Notes: generated from the letters alone by a model not told the origin. DNA of 64,000 nucleotides from Stenomitos frigidus_A (GCF_963877135.1 NZ_CAWNSW010000073.1:62001-126000), one strand, 5' to 3'; shown: positions 34,631-44,041, numbered from the stretch's first letter. Program-made: numbers and translations.

Positions 34631-35989
34631 TCACGCACCCAAGCCGCTGACCTGGTTAATTTCTCCTAACAGCACAGCGCCGGCAGCGCCAGTCACAGCA
34701 GGAAGATTACCAGGAATGCCCTGTTGTCGCCAGTAAGCGAGCACGGCAAAAGCGATCGCTTCCTTAAAATCGGCATTAAGACCCACCGCATCGGTTGTTA
34801 AAACAGGTATGCTGTCTAGCCGTTGCTGCAAGCGCTCTTTCAAATATAGGTTCTTACTGCCTCCACCGCATAGCAGGACTTGATCGGGCGGTTGAGGCAA
34901 AAAATCGCGATAGGTCTGGGCGATCGACGCGACCGTCAATTCTGTCAACGTTGCCAGCACATCAGCAGGACTGAGCGAGCGATCGCTGGCATCTGCCAGG
35001 CATTGCTCTAAGTAGGCCGCCCCAAACAATTCTCGCCCCGTTGATTTAGGCGGTGGTTGCCGGAAAAACGGCTGCTGTAGCCATTGATCAACCAATTCAG
35101 TACAGGGCGTACCACTCGCTGCCCAGGCTCCATCGCGATCGTAAGTCTTTGTGCCATTGGAAAACGCCTGTACTGCCAAATCGAGCAGGACATTGCCAGG
35201 GCCAGTATCCCAGCCGAGGGGGAAGGGGGAGAGGGGAGAGGGGAGAGGAGTGAGGAGTGAGGAGGAAAGTTTTGAGTTTTGAGTTTTGAGTTGCTGCTGA
35301 CCGCTGACTGCTGATTGCTGACTGCTGACCGCTGACCGCTGACCGCTAGCTGGCAAATACGCCACATTCCCAATGCCGCCAATGTTCTGCACACAGCGAC
35401 TGTATGTAGGGTGACTGAGAAGTGCGACATCAACAGCAGGAACGAGGGGCGCGCCCTGCCCACCAGCCGCTATATCAGCTGCGCGAAAGTTGCTAATCGT
35501 GGTGATGCCTGTCGCTTGAGCGATCGCCGCTCCACGTCCCAGTTGCAGGCTGTAGCCAAGTGGGTGTGGGGTGGGGTGTGGGATGTGGGGTAAGGGGTCA
35601 GAAATAAAGGCAGTCTCTCTCTGCTCCCCCTGCTGCTCTTGCTCTCCCCTCTCTCCTCTCTCCTCTCTCCTCTCCTCTTTCGGCGGTCGATGATACACCG
35701 TTTGCCCGTGCGAACCAATGAGGTCAGCCGTGGGATGCCCTTGCTGAATGGCGATCGCGGCTTGAGCAAATTGGACAGCGATCGCGTCATCCAGGTCTGC
35801 CAGGTCTGCCATTGAAAGTGGCGCGCCGCCACAAACCGCTAGAATTTGCTCACGCAAGGCGGGTGGGTAGGGGTAGGTTGCCCCCGCCAGTAGTTCGATT
35901 GTCAGATCAGTGGTGGAGCCAAAAATATGCACCAGGGCAGCATCGATGCCATCGACCGATGTACCGCTGATTAAGCCAATTGCAAGCAT
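34631..35989 (-). CDS. anmK: Anhydro-N-acetylmuramic acid kinase with two repeat-derived insertions
   Basis: Kinase that converts 1,6-anhydro-MurNAc from peptidoglycan recycling to MurNAc-6-phosphate. The core is intact: IGLISGTSVDGIDAALV at the N-terminus, IGSHGQTVYHRPP, VQNIGGIGNVAYLP, GWDTGPGNVLLDLAVQAF, VLLCGGGSKNLYLKERL and NADFKEAIAFAVLAYW. At 452 residues it is about 75-80 longer than usual. The excess falls in two low-complexity stretches: EERREERGERGEQEQQGEQ at about 35560-35690, and SAVSSQQSAVSGQQQ plus SPLPSPLSP-like sequence at about 35215-35350. Both are encoded by heptamer and GGGGAGA repeats and preserve the frame. Both fall at probable loops, so activity may be kept. Confidence 0.92.
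   Translation of the reverse strand: MLAIGLISGTSVDGIDAALVHIFGSTTDLTIELLAGATYPYPPALREQILAVCGGAPLSMADLADLDDAIAVQFAQAAIAIQQGHPTADLIGSHGQTVYHRPPKEERREERGERGEQEQQGEQRETAFISDPLPHIPHPTPHPLGYSLQLGRGAAIAQATGITTISNFRAADIAAGGQGAPLVPAVDVALLSHPTYSRCVQNIGGIGNVAYLPASGQRSAVSSQQSAVSGQQQLKTQNSKLSSSLLTPLPSPLSPFPLGWDTGPGNVLLDLAVQAFSNGTKTYDRDGAWAASGTPCTELVDQWLQQPFFRQPPPKSTGRELFGAAYLEQCLADASDRSLSPADVLATLTELTVASIAQTYRDFLPQPPDQVLLCGGGSKNLYLKERLQQRLDSIPVLTTDAVGLNADFKEAIAFAVLAYWRQQGIPGNLPAVTGAAGAVLLGEINQVSGLGA
35215..35352. repeat. STRR cluster inside anmK (GGGGAGA, GTTTTGA, TGACCGC heptamers)
   Basis: Within the coding sequence, consecutive runs of GGGGAGA-like, GTTTTGA (three units) and TGACCGC/TGACTGC (about eight units) heptamers occur. 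They encode the low-complexity insertion between VAYLP and GWDTGPGN. The same heptamers are found between genes elsewhere in the window. Confidence 0.85.
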
Positions 35990-36054
35990 TGCATCATCAG
36001 TGAGGGGTTGTTAGTTAATCATCGTCTAACAATCAACGACTCACAACTAAAAAC

Positions 36055-37260
36055 TCAAGTCGATGGCTTCTCAGTGGCGATGATGTGGATGTCAATGTTT
36101 TTCAGCGATCGTAGTAATTTTTGCGTGAGCGAGGTGCGCAAAAGAGATTTCCAGCGCGATCGCTGACTTTCACCAATGAAAATCTGGCTGATGTGGTAGT
36201 TTTGAGCTGCAGTGGCGATCGCCTTCGCTACATCCTGATCTTGCACTCGGATAAACTGACCGCCAAACTCTTTGCAAAGGCTTTCGCACATTTCAATATG
36301 CAGGCTCTCTTCTTTTGTCAGGAAGCGATCGGGATTGTCTACAAACAGACAGTACAGTGGGCCATGCATGTAGCTAGCCAGTCGTGCCCCTCGCCGAATA
36401 AGCTGTACGGCATTGGGATAAGTCGAGATACATACCAGCACTCGTTCGAGAATATTGCAGTGAGGCACGTGCGTTGTGGGCGCATTATCTGCCTGAAACG
36501 CATCGCCCTCAATGTTGTCAGCGACCTCACGCAGTGCCAGTTCGCGTAACGCAATGAGGTGACGCCGCTTAAAGAAATTTTGTAGCGACTGGTCAATCTT
36601 CTCCGGTGCGTAAATTTTGCCATCCTTGAGGCGTTCTTCCAGGGTCTCGGGCGTGACATCGATGACCACCACTTCATCGGCTTCGTCTAGCACCCGATCG
36701 GGAATGCGTTCGCGGACGACGACGCCTGTGATGCGGGCAACCGTATCGTTAAGGCTTTCGATATGCTGAATATTGACCGTAGAATACACGTCAATACCTA
36801 CCGCCAGAATCAGCTCAACATCCTGATAGCGCTTCTCGCGGTGGGCACCCGGCACGTTGGTGTGTGCCAGTTCATCGACCAGTACAAGCTGCGGTTGACG
36901 CGCAATGATTGCAGCGGTGTCCATTTCGGTCAGCGTGATCCCAGCACAGGTAAGGTGTTGACGCGGCACCGGCTCCAACCCGATCGCTTTCTGCGCCGTT
37001 TCAACCCGGTTGTGGGTTTCTAAAAGCCCAATGACCACGTCAATGCCTTCTTGCCGCAAACAATGGGCTTCTTCCAGCATGCGGTAGGTTTTACCAACAC
37101 CAGGAGACATACCAATGAAAATTTTGTGTTTCCCCCGGCGCACTGGGCGAAGCGTAGTGTTTCCCGTTACAGCCATAGAAGAGTCGTACATTGAAAAGAG
37201 GCCAATGCTGTTGGCAGCTCGATTGCTTACTATAGTAAACAATGTGCCTGACTGACTCAT
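36055..37260 (-). CDS. Truncated KdpD: KdpD sensor domain plus universal-stress domain, no kinase core
   Basis: 401 residues. The KdpD N-terminal domain has Walker A GMSPGVGKTYRMLEEAH and QLVLVDELAHTNVPGAHR as the Walker B-like segment, ending near residue 240. A USP domain follows (ERVLVCISTYPNAVQLI to FIGESQRSRWKSLLRTS). The membrane helices and histidine-kinase core of full KdpD are absent, as in some Anabaena KdpD forms. Full-length KdpD senses K+ (and binds c-di-AMP in some bacteria). It is divergent from a histidine kinase gene at 37377; kdpFABC is not in the window. ATG 37260 is used; internal ATGs at 37191 and 37176 are possible. Confidence 0.88.
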   Translation of the reverse strand: MSQSGTLFTIVSNRAANSIGLFSMYDSSMAVTGNTTLRPVRRGKHKIFIGMSPGVGKTYRMLEEAHCLRQEGIDVVIGLLETHNRVETAQKAIGLEPVPRQHLTCAGITLTEMDTAAIIARQPQLVLVDELAHTNVPGAHREKRYQDVELILAVGIDVYSTVNIQHIESLNDTVARITGVVVRERIPDRVLDEADEVVVIDVTPETLEERLKDGKIYAPEKIDQSLQNFFKRRHLIALRELALREVADNIEGDAFQADNAPTTHVPHCNILERVLVCISTYPNAVQLIRRGARLASYMHGPLYCLFVDNPDRFLTKEESLHIEMCESLCKEFGGQFIRVQDQDVAKAIATAAQNYHISQIFIGESQRSRWKSLLRTSLTQKLLRSLKNIDIHIIATEKPST

Positions 37261-37376
37261 CTATATTTGCTGATATAGATTGCACCTAAACATCTGTATA
37301 GGTTTCATTTTTACAGTTAGCGCCGAGGGGATTAATTCGCCTTAGAACAGGTGTCATCGATAGGCTCAGACCCAAG

Positions 37377-38477
37377 TTGAAAAGCATCCAAACAACGTTT
37401 TTTGGTCAAGAAACAGCTTCACGCATTCGCTGGCTGATTGTTGGGTCATTCGCCGTTGTTTTACTGCTGGAATACAGCACGCCACCAGATTATGTGTTTG
37501 GGTATCTCTACATTGCGCCCATCTTGTTAACCAATGCACGGCTGAACCAATGGAGAACCTTTCAGGTAACACTAATGGCGGCGGCTCTGACGATGGCAAA
37601 TTTATGGCTTCCGACCAATAAAGCAGTGATTGCCTCCACCATTGCCAGTCGCATCATTGCAGTCATGGCGCTTGTGGTTACCGGTGTTTTAAGTAGTCGC
37701 ATTCGACGCAGTGAAGACGCGATCGCCCGCCAAAAGGCACAACTGCAATCACAGGAACAACTGGCTGGCATGCGAGAAGACTTTGTTTCCACACTGACAC
37801 ATGATCTAAAAACCCCACTACTGGGAGCGATCGAAACCATCAAAGCCTTCCAACGCGGTGAATTTGGCTCGACGACAACCGCGCAGACAGCCGTTTTAGA
37901 CACGATGGTACGCAGCCATCGAACCACGCTGCAAATGGTTGAGACGATGCTGGATATCTATCGCAACGATTCCGAAGGGTTGACGCTCAGCCTTCAGCCC
38001 GTTGATCTGGCGAGTCTGGCAGAAGCTGTACTTGCAACGCTGCGTGAAATGGCGTCGATCCGGCGAATTCACTTGAGCCTGAATTATGGGGACTCTGACT
38101 TTCGCCGGACTTTATGGGTAGAAGGCGATGCACTACAGCTACAGCGGGTTTTTGCCAACCTGCTCACCAACAGCATCAACCACTCGCCCCGTGGTGGCAG
38201 GGTTGAAATTGTGCTGGAATCGCAGCCCAGCTATCAGGTTGTCAAAGTGCTGGACGAAGGGCAGGGCATCACGCCCGATGAGCTACCGTTGCTGTTTGAG
38301 CGGTTCTATCAGGGACACGGCGATCGACAGGCAAAAGGTTCCGGGCTAGGGCTATACTTAACGCGCCAAATCATTGAAGCGCATCACGGGACGCTGTGGG
38401 CAGAAAACCGATCGCCGCAAGGTGCTCTTTTTGGCTTTCGCTTACCGACAGCCACCATGCCCGGTGCGGTGGAGTGA
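37377..38477 (+). CDS. Histidine kinase with KdpD-like membrane N-terminus
   Basis: 366 residues from a TTG start at 37377; no ATG or GTG lies upstream in frame. Three to four membrane segments occupy about residues 18-106 and resemble the DUF4118 sensor region of KdpD (TPPDYVFGYLYIAPILLTN). HisKA has the phospho-acceptor His142 in STLTHDLKTPLLG. The catalytic domain has N-box NLLTNSINHSPRGG, G1 DEGQGITPDELP, F-box LFERFYQGHG and G2 GSGLGLYLTRQI. It is followed by a NarL-type response regulator. Together with the divergent truncated KdpD, it could complete a split KdpD-like sensor. Confidence 0.9.
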   Translation: MKSIQTTFFGQETASRIRWLIVGSFAVVLLLEYSTPPDYVFGYLYIAPILLTNARLNQWRTFQVTLMAAALTMANLWLPTNKAVIASTIASRIIAVMALVVTGVLSSRIRRSEDAIARQKAQLQSQEQLAGMREDFVSTLTHDLKTPLLGAIETIKAFQRGEFGSTTTAQTAVLDTMVRSHRTTLQMVETMLDIYRNDSEGLTLSLQPVDLASLAEAVLATLREMASIRRIHLSLNYGDSDFRRTLWVEGDALQLQRVFANLLTNSINHSPRGGRVEIVLESQPSYQVVKVLDEGQGITPDELPLLFERFYQGHGDRQAKGSGLGLYLTRQIIEAHHGTLWAENRSPQGALFGFRLPTATMPGAVE

Positions 38478-38670
38478 TAGGGTTTCTCAAGCAGGAGTCG
38501 TTAGTCGGGAGGCGGGAGTCGGCGTAAAATTTAAGACGGAAGGCGGAAGGCGGACACAGAAAACATCAACAAATTTAATAAGATGGTCATACAAGTTGGA
38601 AGTTTGAGCTGCAAGCAAGGTACTCTCCTGCTCTTACTCACCACTCGCGCCTCAACATTCAACCTTTTCT

Positions 38671-39357
38671 ATGAAATCATCGCCTGTAAAAATTTTAATT
38701 GCTGAAGATGATGAGCTTTTCCGCTTAGGACTACGAATGCGTTTGCAGCAAGAAGCTGATTTAGAGGTCGTTGCCGAAGCAGAAGATGGTGAGACGGCTG
38801 TTGACTATACAAAGCATCAGCCATTGGACTTGGTGCTGCTGGATGTTGGTTTACCGGGCATTGGTGGGATTGAAGCCTGTCGTCAGATTAAACAGCAGCA
38901 GCCAAACTTGCCTGTTTTAGTCCTCACCTCACGCACTGAGAAACATTTAATTTCGCGTTTGATTACGGCTGGTGCACAAGGTTATTGCTTGAAAGGGATT
39001 GCTGCTGAGGCGCTGATTTTGGCGCTGCGATCGGTTGCTGCCGGGGCTTCCTGGTGGGATCCAACAGCCACTGCCGCAATTCAGGCTGCATTTCAAGGTG
39101 CGGTTTCTGCACCCGAAACACCCACGACAGAAACGATGCTTACAACGACAGGAAACCCCTTGACTCCACGGGAACAAGAGATTTTGACGTTAGTTGCCGC
39201 TGGCAAATCTAATCAAGAGATTGCTGAACTTCTCTACATTACGTCTGGCACAGTCCGGGTGCATGTTCATGCCATTCTGCAAAAACTGGACGTTCGCGAT
39301 CGCACTCAGGCGGCGATCGTTGCCTTACAAAAACATTTGATCAGTCCGATGACTTAA
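38671..39357 (+). CDS. NarL/LuxR-type response regulator
   Basis: 228 residues. The receiver domain has acidic pocket AEDDELF, phospho-acceptor Asp58 in LVLLDVGLPG, switch Thr/Ser in LVLTSRTEK and Lys in CLKGI. The C-terminal LuxR helix-turn-helix reads PLTPREQEILTLVAAGKSNQ followed by GTVRVHVHAILQKLDVRDR. It lies 193 bases after the histidine kinase, with GGCGGAA-type repeats between. It is the obvious partner of that kinase, though it is NarL-type rather than the OmpR-type of KdpE. Its 3' end overlaps the convergent USP gene by 17 bases. Confidence 0.95.
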   Translation: MKSSPVKILIAEDDELFRLGLRMRLQQEADLEVVAEAEDGETAVDYTKHQPLDLVLLDVGLPGIGGIEACRQIKQQQPNLPVLVLTSRTEKHLISRLITAGAQGYCLKGIAAEALILALRSVAAGASWWDPTATAAIQAAFQGAVSAPETPTTETMLTTTGNPLTPREQEILTLVAAGKSNQEIAELLYITSGTVRVHVHAILQKLDVRDRTQAAIVALQKHLISPMT

Positions 39358-40231
39358 CACCCGCTGGGAAATAGATAATGGGATGCCAACTACGTCGCAG
39401 TAACTCGTCGGTAAATTGTGGTACAGACCAGCGCAACAGCTTGTTGAGGCTGCTTGACGTGGTGGCTATGGCGCTCACATCAGCCGTTTGTGCTGCCGCC
39501 AACACTTCCACGATCGGATCACCCTCACGCACTTCAACCGGATCGACAGCTATCTTTAAAGCAGTCAACTCAGTGGCGATCGCTTCTAGTTCACGCTGCG
39601 CTGCTTCTAGTTGGTAATCAACGGGTACATCTCGCCGTCGCATGCCTTCTACAACCCAGCACAAATGTAGCTGCTGCAGCCCGATCGTCGGCTGTTGCAG
39701 GCTTTCTTTCAGCCTCTGGATCAGGTATTTTGAGGCGTCACTGCCGTGATAAGGCACCAACAAGTAGCGGAAAAGATGACGACAGCGCAAAGCCAACTCT
39801 TCTGATGTATAGGTGGCGATCAACTGCGGGCGCAAAATCATCAACGGGACTGTGAGACGCTGCGAAAGCTCTATGGTTGTACTGCCAAAAAGCTTTTCTG
39901 CTAAAAGGCTACGGGTCGGCGTTCCAACCACGATCAAGTCTACAGCATGCTCTTCAGCCGCTTTCAAAATCAAATCAACGGGGCGACCAGGTTCAACAAT
40001 CACCTTTACATCAATGCCTGTAACATCGTGATTGAGGGCAACATTCAGGCGATCGCGTGCGTGCTCAATTTTCTTTGCATCAACTCGTGGCACCCCCTCG
40101 CAATCTTCGAACGGAATGCTATGCAGAAAAACCAGTCGTTCAATCCCTCCTGCTGCAAAGCTAGAGACAAAATTGACGAGGCGCTGCAAGCCATCAGAAA
40201 AATCCGTGCAGATGAGTAAACGCTGAAACAT
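39341..40231 (-). CDS. Tandem universal stress protein
   Basis: 296 residues from ATG 40231 (MFQRLLICTDFSDG); a longer frame begins 45 bases upstream. Domain 1 (about 1-140) has the nucleotide-binding pattern DLIVVGTPTRSLLAEKLFGS. Domain 2 (about 160-290) has YLLVPYHGSDASKYLIQRL but a less complete ATP motif (SAIATTSSSLNKLLRWSVP). USPs bind ATP or sit in stress signalling. It closes a USP/KdpD/kinase/regulator cluster and is convergent with the regulator gene. Interaction with the KdpD-USP protein is possible but unproven. Confidence 0.88.
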   Translation of the reverse strand: MFQRLLICTDFSDGLQRLVNFVSSFAAGGIERLVFLHSIPFEDCEGVPRVDAKKIEHARDRLNVALNHDVTGIDVKVIVEPGRPVDLILKAAEEHAVDLIVVGTPTRSLLAEKLFGSTTIELSQRLTVPLMILRPQLIATYTSEELALRCRHLFRYLLVPYHGSDASKYLIQRLKESLQQPTIGLQQLHLCWVVEGMRRRDVPVDYQLEAAQRELEAIATELTALKIAVDPVEVREGDPIVEVLAAAQTADVSAIATTSSSLNKLLRWSVPQFTDELLRRSWHPIIYFPAGVKSSD

Positions 40232-40310
40232 AGCCTTTAATGTAAGCGAACAGTCAGTTCTAAGCCGCAACTCCAACTTTTTACGAGATTTCTAGCAAAC
40301 AAAATACCCT

Positions 40311-40375
40311 TAGGGGCAGGTTTAACACCAAAGTAATGGGCTGGAGGCAAAGACGCTGACAAAACCTGCCCCCTA
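40311..40375. repeat. REP-like inverted repeat
   Basis: TAGGGGCAGGTTT at 40311-40323 pairs with AAACCTGCCCCCTA around 40362-40375 across ~38 bases. It shares the GTAGGGGC type end with palindromes at 56417 and 59755. Confidence 0.55.
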
Positions 40376-40891
40376 CCAAGCGATAAATTTTTGCTCGGGA
40401 ATCACTTTAAACCGCTTCAAATGCCTTTGAGCAACCATTCGATCGACGATTTATGTTGATCGATCGATTGACAGGATTGATGAGGAAACCTGAAAACCGC
40501 CTTTCCATATTAAAGCAAACTTTTACGCACTGCTCGTTACCCGTCAAGATGCAAGCTAAAGCAAGACATGCAAGGCTCAACTGCGCTTGTCTTGAGAAAT
40601 ATTTTGTTTGAGAATTTTTTTTCGCGGTTATGATACTTGCGTGAGTGATGTCATCACCAGTAATGGCAACAAAACATGCAGTCAAGAACTTGATTAAAGT
40701 AGCCATTCAAGTTTTGAGACTCACACTATCCAGGCGTTGATGGCTCGTTTTTGTCGGTTCCTGTTCGCAGGCTTTACGCCGTCAACCAGATGCGCAAGCC
40801 TCAACTGAGATGGTAGCAAGCAACTCCAAATAATGCGCTAATTGGCGATCATCTTACTCATGCTTCTAAGATCAGGGTCTGAGGGAAAAAT
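40376..40891. other. Intergenic region upstream of TpsB, no gene recognised
   Basis: I see no credible gene. A minus-strand 99-codon frame at 40407-40706 has no domain and unlikely composition. The promoter of the TpsB gene must be in this stretch, but I cannot identify it reliably. GAGGG at about 10 bases before the ATG at 40892 is its ribosome-binding site. Confidence 0.5.
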
Positions 40892-43354
40892 ATGCGTATA
40901 AGGTACTTCGTTTGGAGCGTTTTAGTATCTTTGGGGACAACGACATCAGTATGGGCAGGAGCGATCGCGCAGCCAAGCCGATCTGATCCCCCCAAAGACC
41001 CTGAAACAGGGATTAATGCAACGCTAAACCTTCAGGCGGCAGCGAACCAACGATCGGCTGCAAGCGAGATTTTCACCCCACACCTGGATGAAATCAGACA
41101 GAAGTTACCTGCCAGTTGGGTCATGCGCTTACCCACTCGTGTACCAGTTAGCAAGGCACAGCAGCCCGCTACCACCCCTTGGGTAAGAGTATTTCAATTT
41201 GCGTCCCCAAACAGCCTCACCGTTAGTTTGTTTCGCTGTGATACAGGAGCCTCCGATTGCCTGTTAGCGAGTTTCTCAGTCGAAAGCAGCACGTCTGCCA
41301 CAGCTCAAGCAGCGTTGCAGCAACATCAGGCGGCGGCGGCACCCTTGACGCTAGGCGGTGGGCTTCAAGGCTATCTGTGGGATGGAGCGCAACATCAACA
41401 GCCCTTCTCATCCGTCGTGTGGCAGCAGGACGGGATGCTCTATACCGTTAGCGTTCCAGCGCCGGAACGTCAAGCGCTGCTTTACGCAGCCGTGGATATG
41501 GCGAATGCACAGCCCATTCCATCTCTGCTGGCAGCAACGGAAACGCCAAGCGCAGTTTCAGCCCCGCCTCAAGGAGCGTCTCCAACAGCCGATCGAGCCC
41601 GTTCCATAACACAACCGCCACCGAGCCCAACTGCCGCACCGGGAGAGCTACCAACCGCCTCAGAGCCAGTGCCCTCTCAGCCAAACGATCGCCCGATCGC
41701 TCAGTCTTTGCAGGCGCAGAATGTACCAACGCAACCGGATCGCGATCGCTTCCTCCAATCACGACCCAGCCCACAACCATTGCCTGATGAACGTCCGGTC
41801 ATACCCCTGCCATCAGTCCCAGCGGTTGAACCCCCGACAACGCCAACCGAACCGCAACCACTGATTCCTGTAAGCCAGGTCGACGTGATTGGGAGTACTG
41901 TTTTAAGCACTCAAGACATTGATGCCATCACGAAACCGCTAAAGGGACGGTCTGTCACGCTTCAGGAGTTGACCGATGCCGCTGATCGGTTAACACAGTT
42001 GTACCTCGATCGGGGTTACATCACGTCTAGAGCCGTGCTTGAACGTCAGACGATCGCCAATGGGGTCGTGCAAATGCGAGTGATTGAAGGCAAGATTGAA
42101 AAAATTAATATTGAAGGCACCCAGCGCTTAAAACCGTCCTACGTCCTCAGTCGAGTCGCTCTTGGCGTCACTACCCCTTTAAATGCCCGCAAGCTAGAAG
42201 ACCAGTTACGTCTGCTTCTGGTCGATCCGTTATTTAAGAACATTGTGCCGACGCTACAGGCTGGCAGCCAGGAAGGGCAGAGTATCCTCACGGTGCAAGT
42301 GACTGAGGCACCGCCCTTTGGCGGTGGGGTCAGTTTCGATAATCTGTCTCCTCCTAGTGTGGGTTCCGAACGGGCAGGCATCAATCTGCGCTACCGCAAC
42401 CTGACTGGCATTGGGGATGAACTCTCCGGGTCGTATTATCGGTCTACGACGGGCGGCTCCAATCTTGGCAGCATTGCCTATCGCGTGCCACTCAACCCGA
42501 TGGACGGCAGTTTGGAGCTGAGAGCAGATATTAATCGTAATCGCATCACTCAATCGCCGTTTGATGAGCTAAATATTAAAGGTGCGTCGGAGCAGTATGA
42601 AATCAGCTACCGTCAGCCGTTGTTTCGATCGCCCCGTGAAGAATTTGCGCTTTCACTGGGCTTTGCGTTTCAAGATGGACAAACGTTTATCTTCAATGAT
42701 GTGCCCAATGCCTTTGGGATTGGGCCAGACCAGGATGGCGTTAGTCGCACCAGTGTGGTCAAGCTGGGTCAGGATTATGTGCGACGGGATACTGGCGGAG
42801 CCTGGTCAGTGCGATCGCAGCTTAATGTAGGCACTGGTCTTTTTGGTGCCACAGACAATAGAGGATCAGATCCAGATGGTCAATTTGTGAGCTGGCTAGG
42901 GCAGATCCAGCGCGTCCAACGCTTGAGCGAAGGGCAGCTACTAATTGCACAGTTAGATCTACAGCTGACACCCGATAGCCTGCTGCCCTCTCAGCAGTTT
43001 GTGATCGGTGGTGGGCAGTCGATACGAGGTTACCGACAGAATGCGCGTACAGGCGATAATGGCATCCGTGCCTCGGTGGAAAATCGCATTACATTGAACC
43101 GCGATCGGGCAGGCAATCCAACACTCCAGGTTGCACCATTTGTGGATTTAGGCGCGGTGTGGAATGTTGCCAGTAATCCAAATCAGTTGCCCAAACAGAC
43201 GTTTTTGATTGGAGCAGGGTTAGGCGTACTGTGGAAGCCGTTTTCAGGTTTAAATCTGCGGTTGGATTATGGCATTCCCATCATTGACCTGAGCGATCGG
43301 GGCAACAACCTTCAAGATCACGGCTTTTACTTTACCGTGAACTATGAATTCTAA
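40892..43354 (+). CDS. TpsB outer-membrane transporter (ShlB/FhaC type) with extra N-terminal domain
   Basis: 820 residues. It has an N-terminal signal peptide (YFVWSVLVSLGTTTSVWAGA). An extra domain at about residues 55-215 has no known match to me (WVMRLPTRVPVSKAQQP, FQFASPNSLTVSLFRCDTG, GGLQGYLWDGAQHQ) and a Pro/Thr-rich linker follows to about 325. Two POTRA domains (SQVDVIGSTVLSTQDIDAIT, KINIEGTQRLKPSYVLSRV) lie before a C-terminal 16-strand barrel (about 480-820) with the VIGGGQSIRGYRQN motif of the L6 loop and a terminal NYEF. It exports TpsA proteins across the outer membrane; the TpsA-CHAT gene 2 kb away on the other strand is the natural substrate. Confidence 0.93.
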   Translation: MRIRYFVWSVLVSLGTTTSVWAGAIAQPSRSDPPKDPETGINATLNLQAAANQRSAASEIFTPHLDEIRQKLPASWVMRLPTRVPVSKAQQPATTPWVRVFQFASPNSLTVSLFRCDTGASDCLLASFSVESSTSATAQAALQQHQAAAAPLTLGGGLQGYLWDGAQHQQPFSSVVWQQDGMLYTVSVPAPERQALLYAAVDMANAQPIPSLLAATETPSAVSAPPQGASPTADRARSITQPPPSPTAAPGELPTASEPVPSQPNDRPIAQSLQAQNVPTQPDRDRFLQSRPSPQPLPDERPVIPLPSVPAVEPPTTPTEPQPLIPVSQVDVIGSTVLSTQDIDAITKPLKGRSVTLQELTDAADRLTQLYLDRGYITSRAVLERQTIANGVVQMRVIEGKIEKINIEGTQRLKPSYVLSRVALGVTTPLNARKLEDQLRLLLVDPLFKNIVPTLQAGSQEGQSILTVQVTEAPPFGGGVSFDNLSPPSVGSERAGINLRYRNLTGIGDELSGSYYRSTTGGSNLGSIAYRVPLNPMDGSLELRADINRNRITQSPFDELNIKGASEQYEISYRQPLFRSPREEFALSLGFAFQDGQTFIFNDVPNAFGIGPDQDGVSRTSVVKLGQDYVRRDTGGAWSVRSQLNVGTGLFGATDNRGSDPDGQFVSWLGQIQRVQRLSEGQLLIAQLDLQLTPDSLLPSQQFVIGGGQSIRGYRQNARTGDNGIRASVENRITLNRDRAGNPTLQVAPFVDLGAVWNVASNPNQLPKQTFLIGAGLGVLWKPFSGLNLRLDYGIPIIDLSDRGNNLQDHGFYFTVNYEF

Positions 43355-43398
43355 GACAACTCTTTTAGCAAATTTGCAAATGGATTGAATCCACGGTT

Positions 43399-43851
43399 TT
43401 AGACAAACTGGCGTTGTCGTTCTGCTAGCTCAACCACGATCGCCACAAATTGATCAAGATCGGTCGGCTTTGTAAGTGTCTGTTGAAACCCTGCCGCTAG
43501 AATTTGTAAGCGCATTTTGTCATCTGCAAAGCCTGTAATCGCCATCGCTGGAATCTGTGCGTTTGATGCCACAGCTAAGGCTCTCACCTGACGCAGGAAT
43601 CTAAAACCATCGATATCCGGCAGCCCGATGTCGCTAATGAGGAGGTCAAAAGGTGTTGCTTGCATTACCTCAAGTGCCTCACAAGCCGATGCCACTGCAC
43701 TGACCACTGCGCCCTTCTCCTCCAGCACAAAGGTAAATAACTCTCTGGTATCAAGATCGTTATCCACTACCAGGACACGTAGCCCGTTGAGAGTGGGAAA
43801 ATCAACGGGTGCTACATCGCCTTGAGGTTGACCTGCCTCTGTCGTCAACAC
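43399..43851 (-). CDS. Stand-alone receiver-domain response regulator
   Basis: 150 residues from the GTG at 43851, chosen because GGAGA lies 6 bases upstream; a longer GTG start at 43914 has no ribosome-binding site. The receiver domain has VDNDLD (acidic pair), phospho-acceptor Asp in LLISDIGLPDIDGF, Thr-type switch MAITGF and Lys in LTKPTDLDQF. There is no output domain. This ATPase-hybrid style (LRVLVVDNDLDTRELFTFVL) is common in cyanobacterial multi-component signalling. It is convergent with TpsB. Confidence 0.88.
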   Translation of the reverse strand: MLTTEAGQPQGDVAPVDFPTLNGLRVLVVDNDLDTRELFTFVLEEKGAVVSAVASACEALEVMQATPFDLLISDIGLPDIDGFRFLRQVRALAVASNAQIPAMAITGFADDKMRLQILAAGFQQTLTKPTDLDQFVAIVVELAERQRQFV

Positions 43852-44041
43852 GAAATCTCCTACATCAGTACAGTTCAATAAACAGGCTGTAACAGTGATA
43901 CCGATTCTGCACACAAGCTACGGATAGCTCAAACTTAAGACTGAGAACTCTACCTAAAGGTTGACGTTATTGAAATTAAAGAAGTCGACCATTGTGAGAC
44001 ATAACAAATTTCACTAAATCCTTCTTTAAGATTTTTCTACA

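Noticed and set aside
40407..40706. 99-codon frame on the minus strand upstream of TpsB
   Set aside because: No recognisable domain, no ribosome-binding site and composition unlike neighbouring genes.
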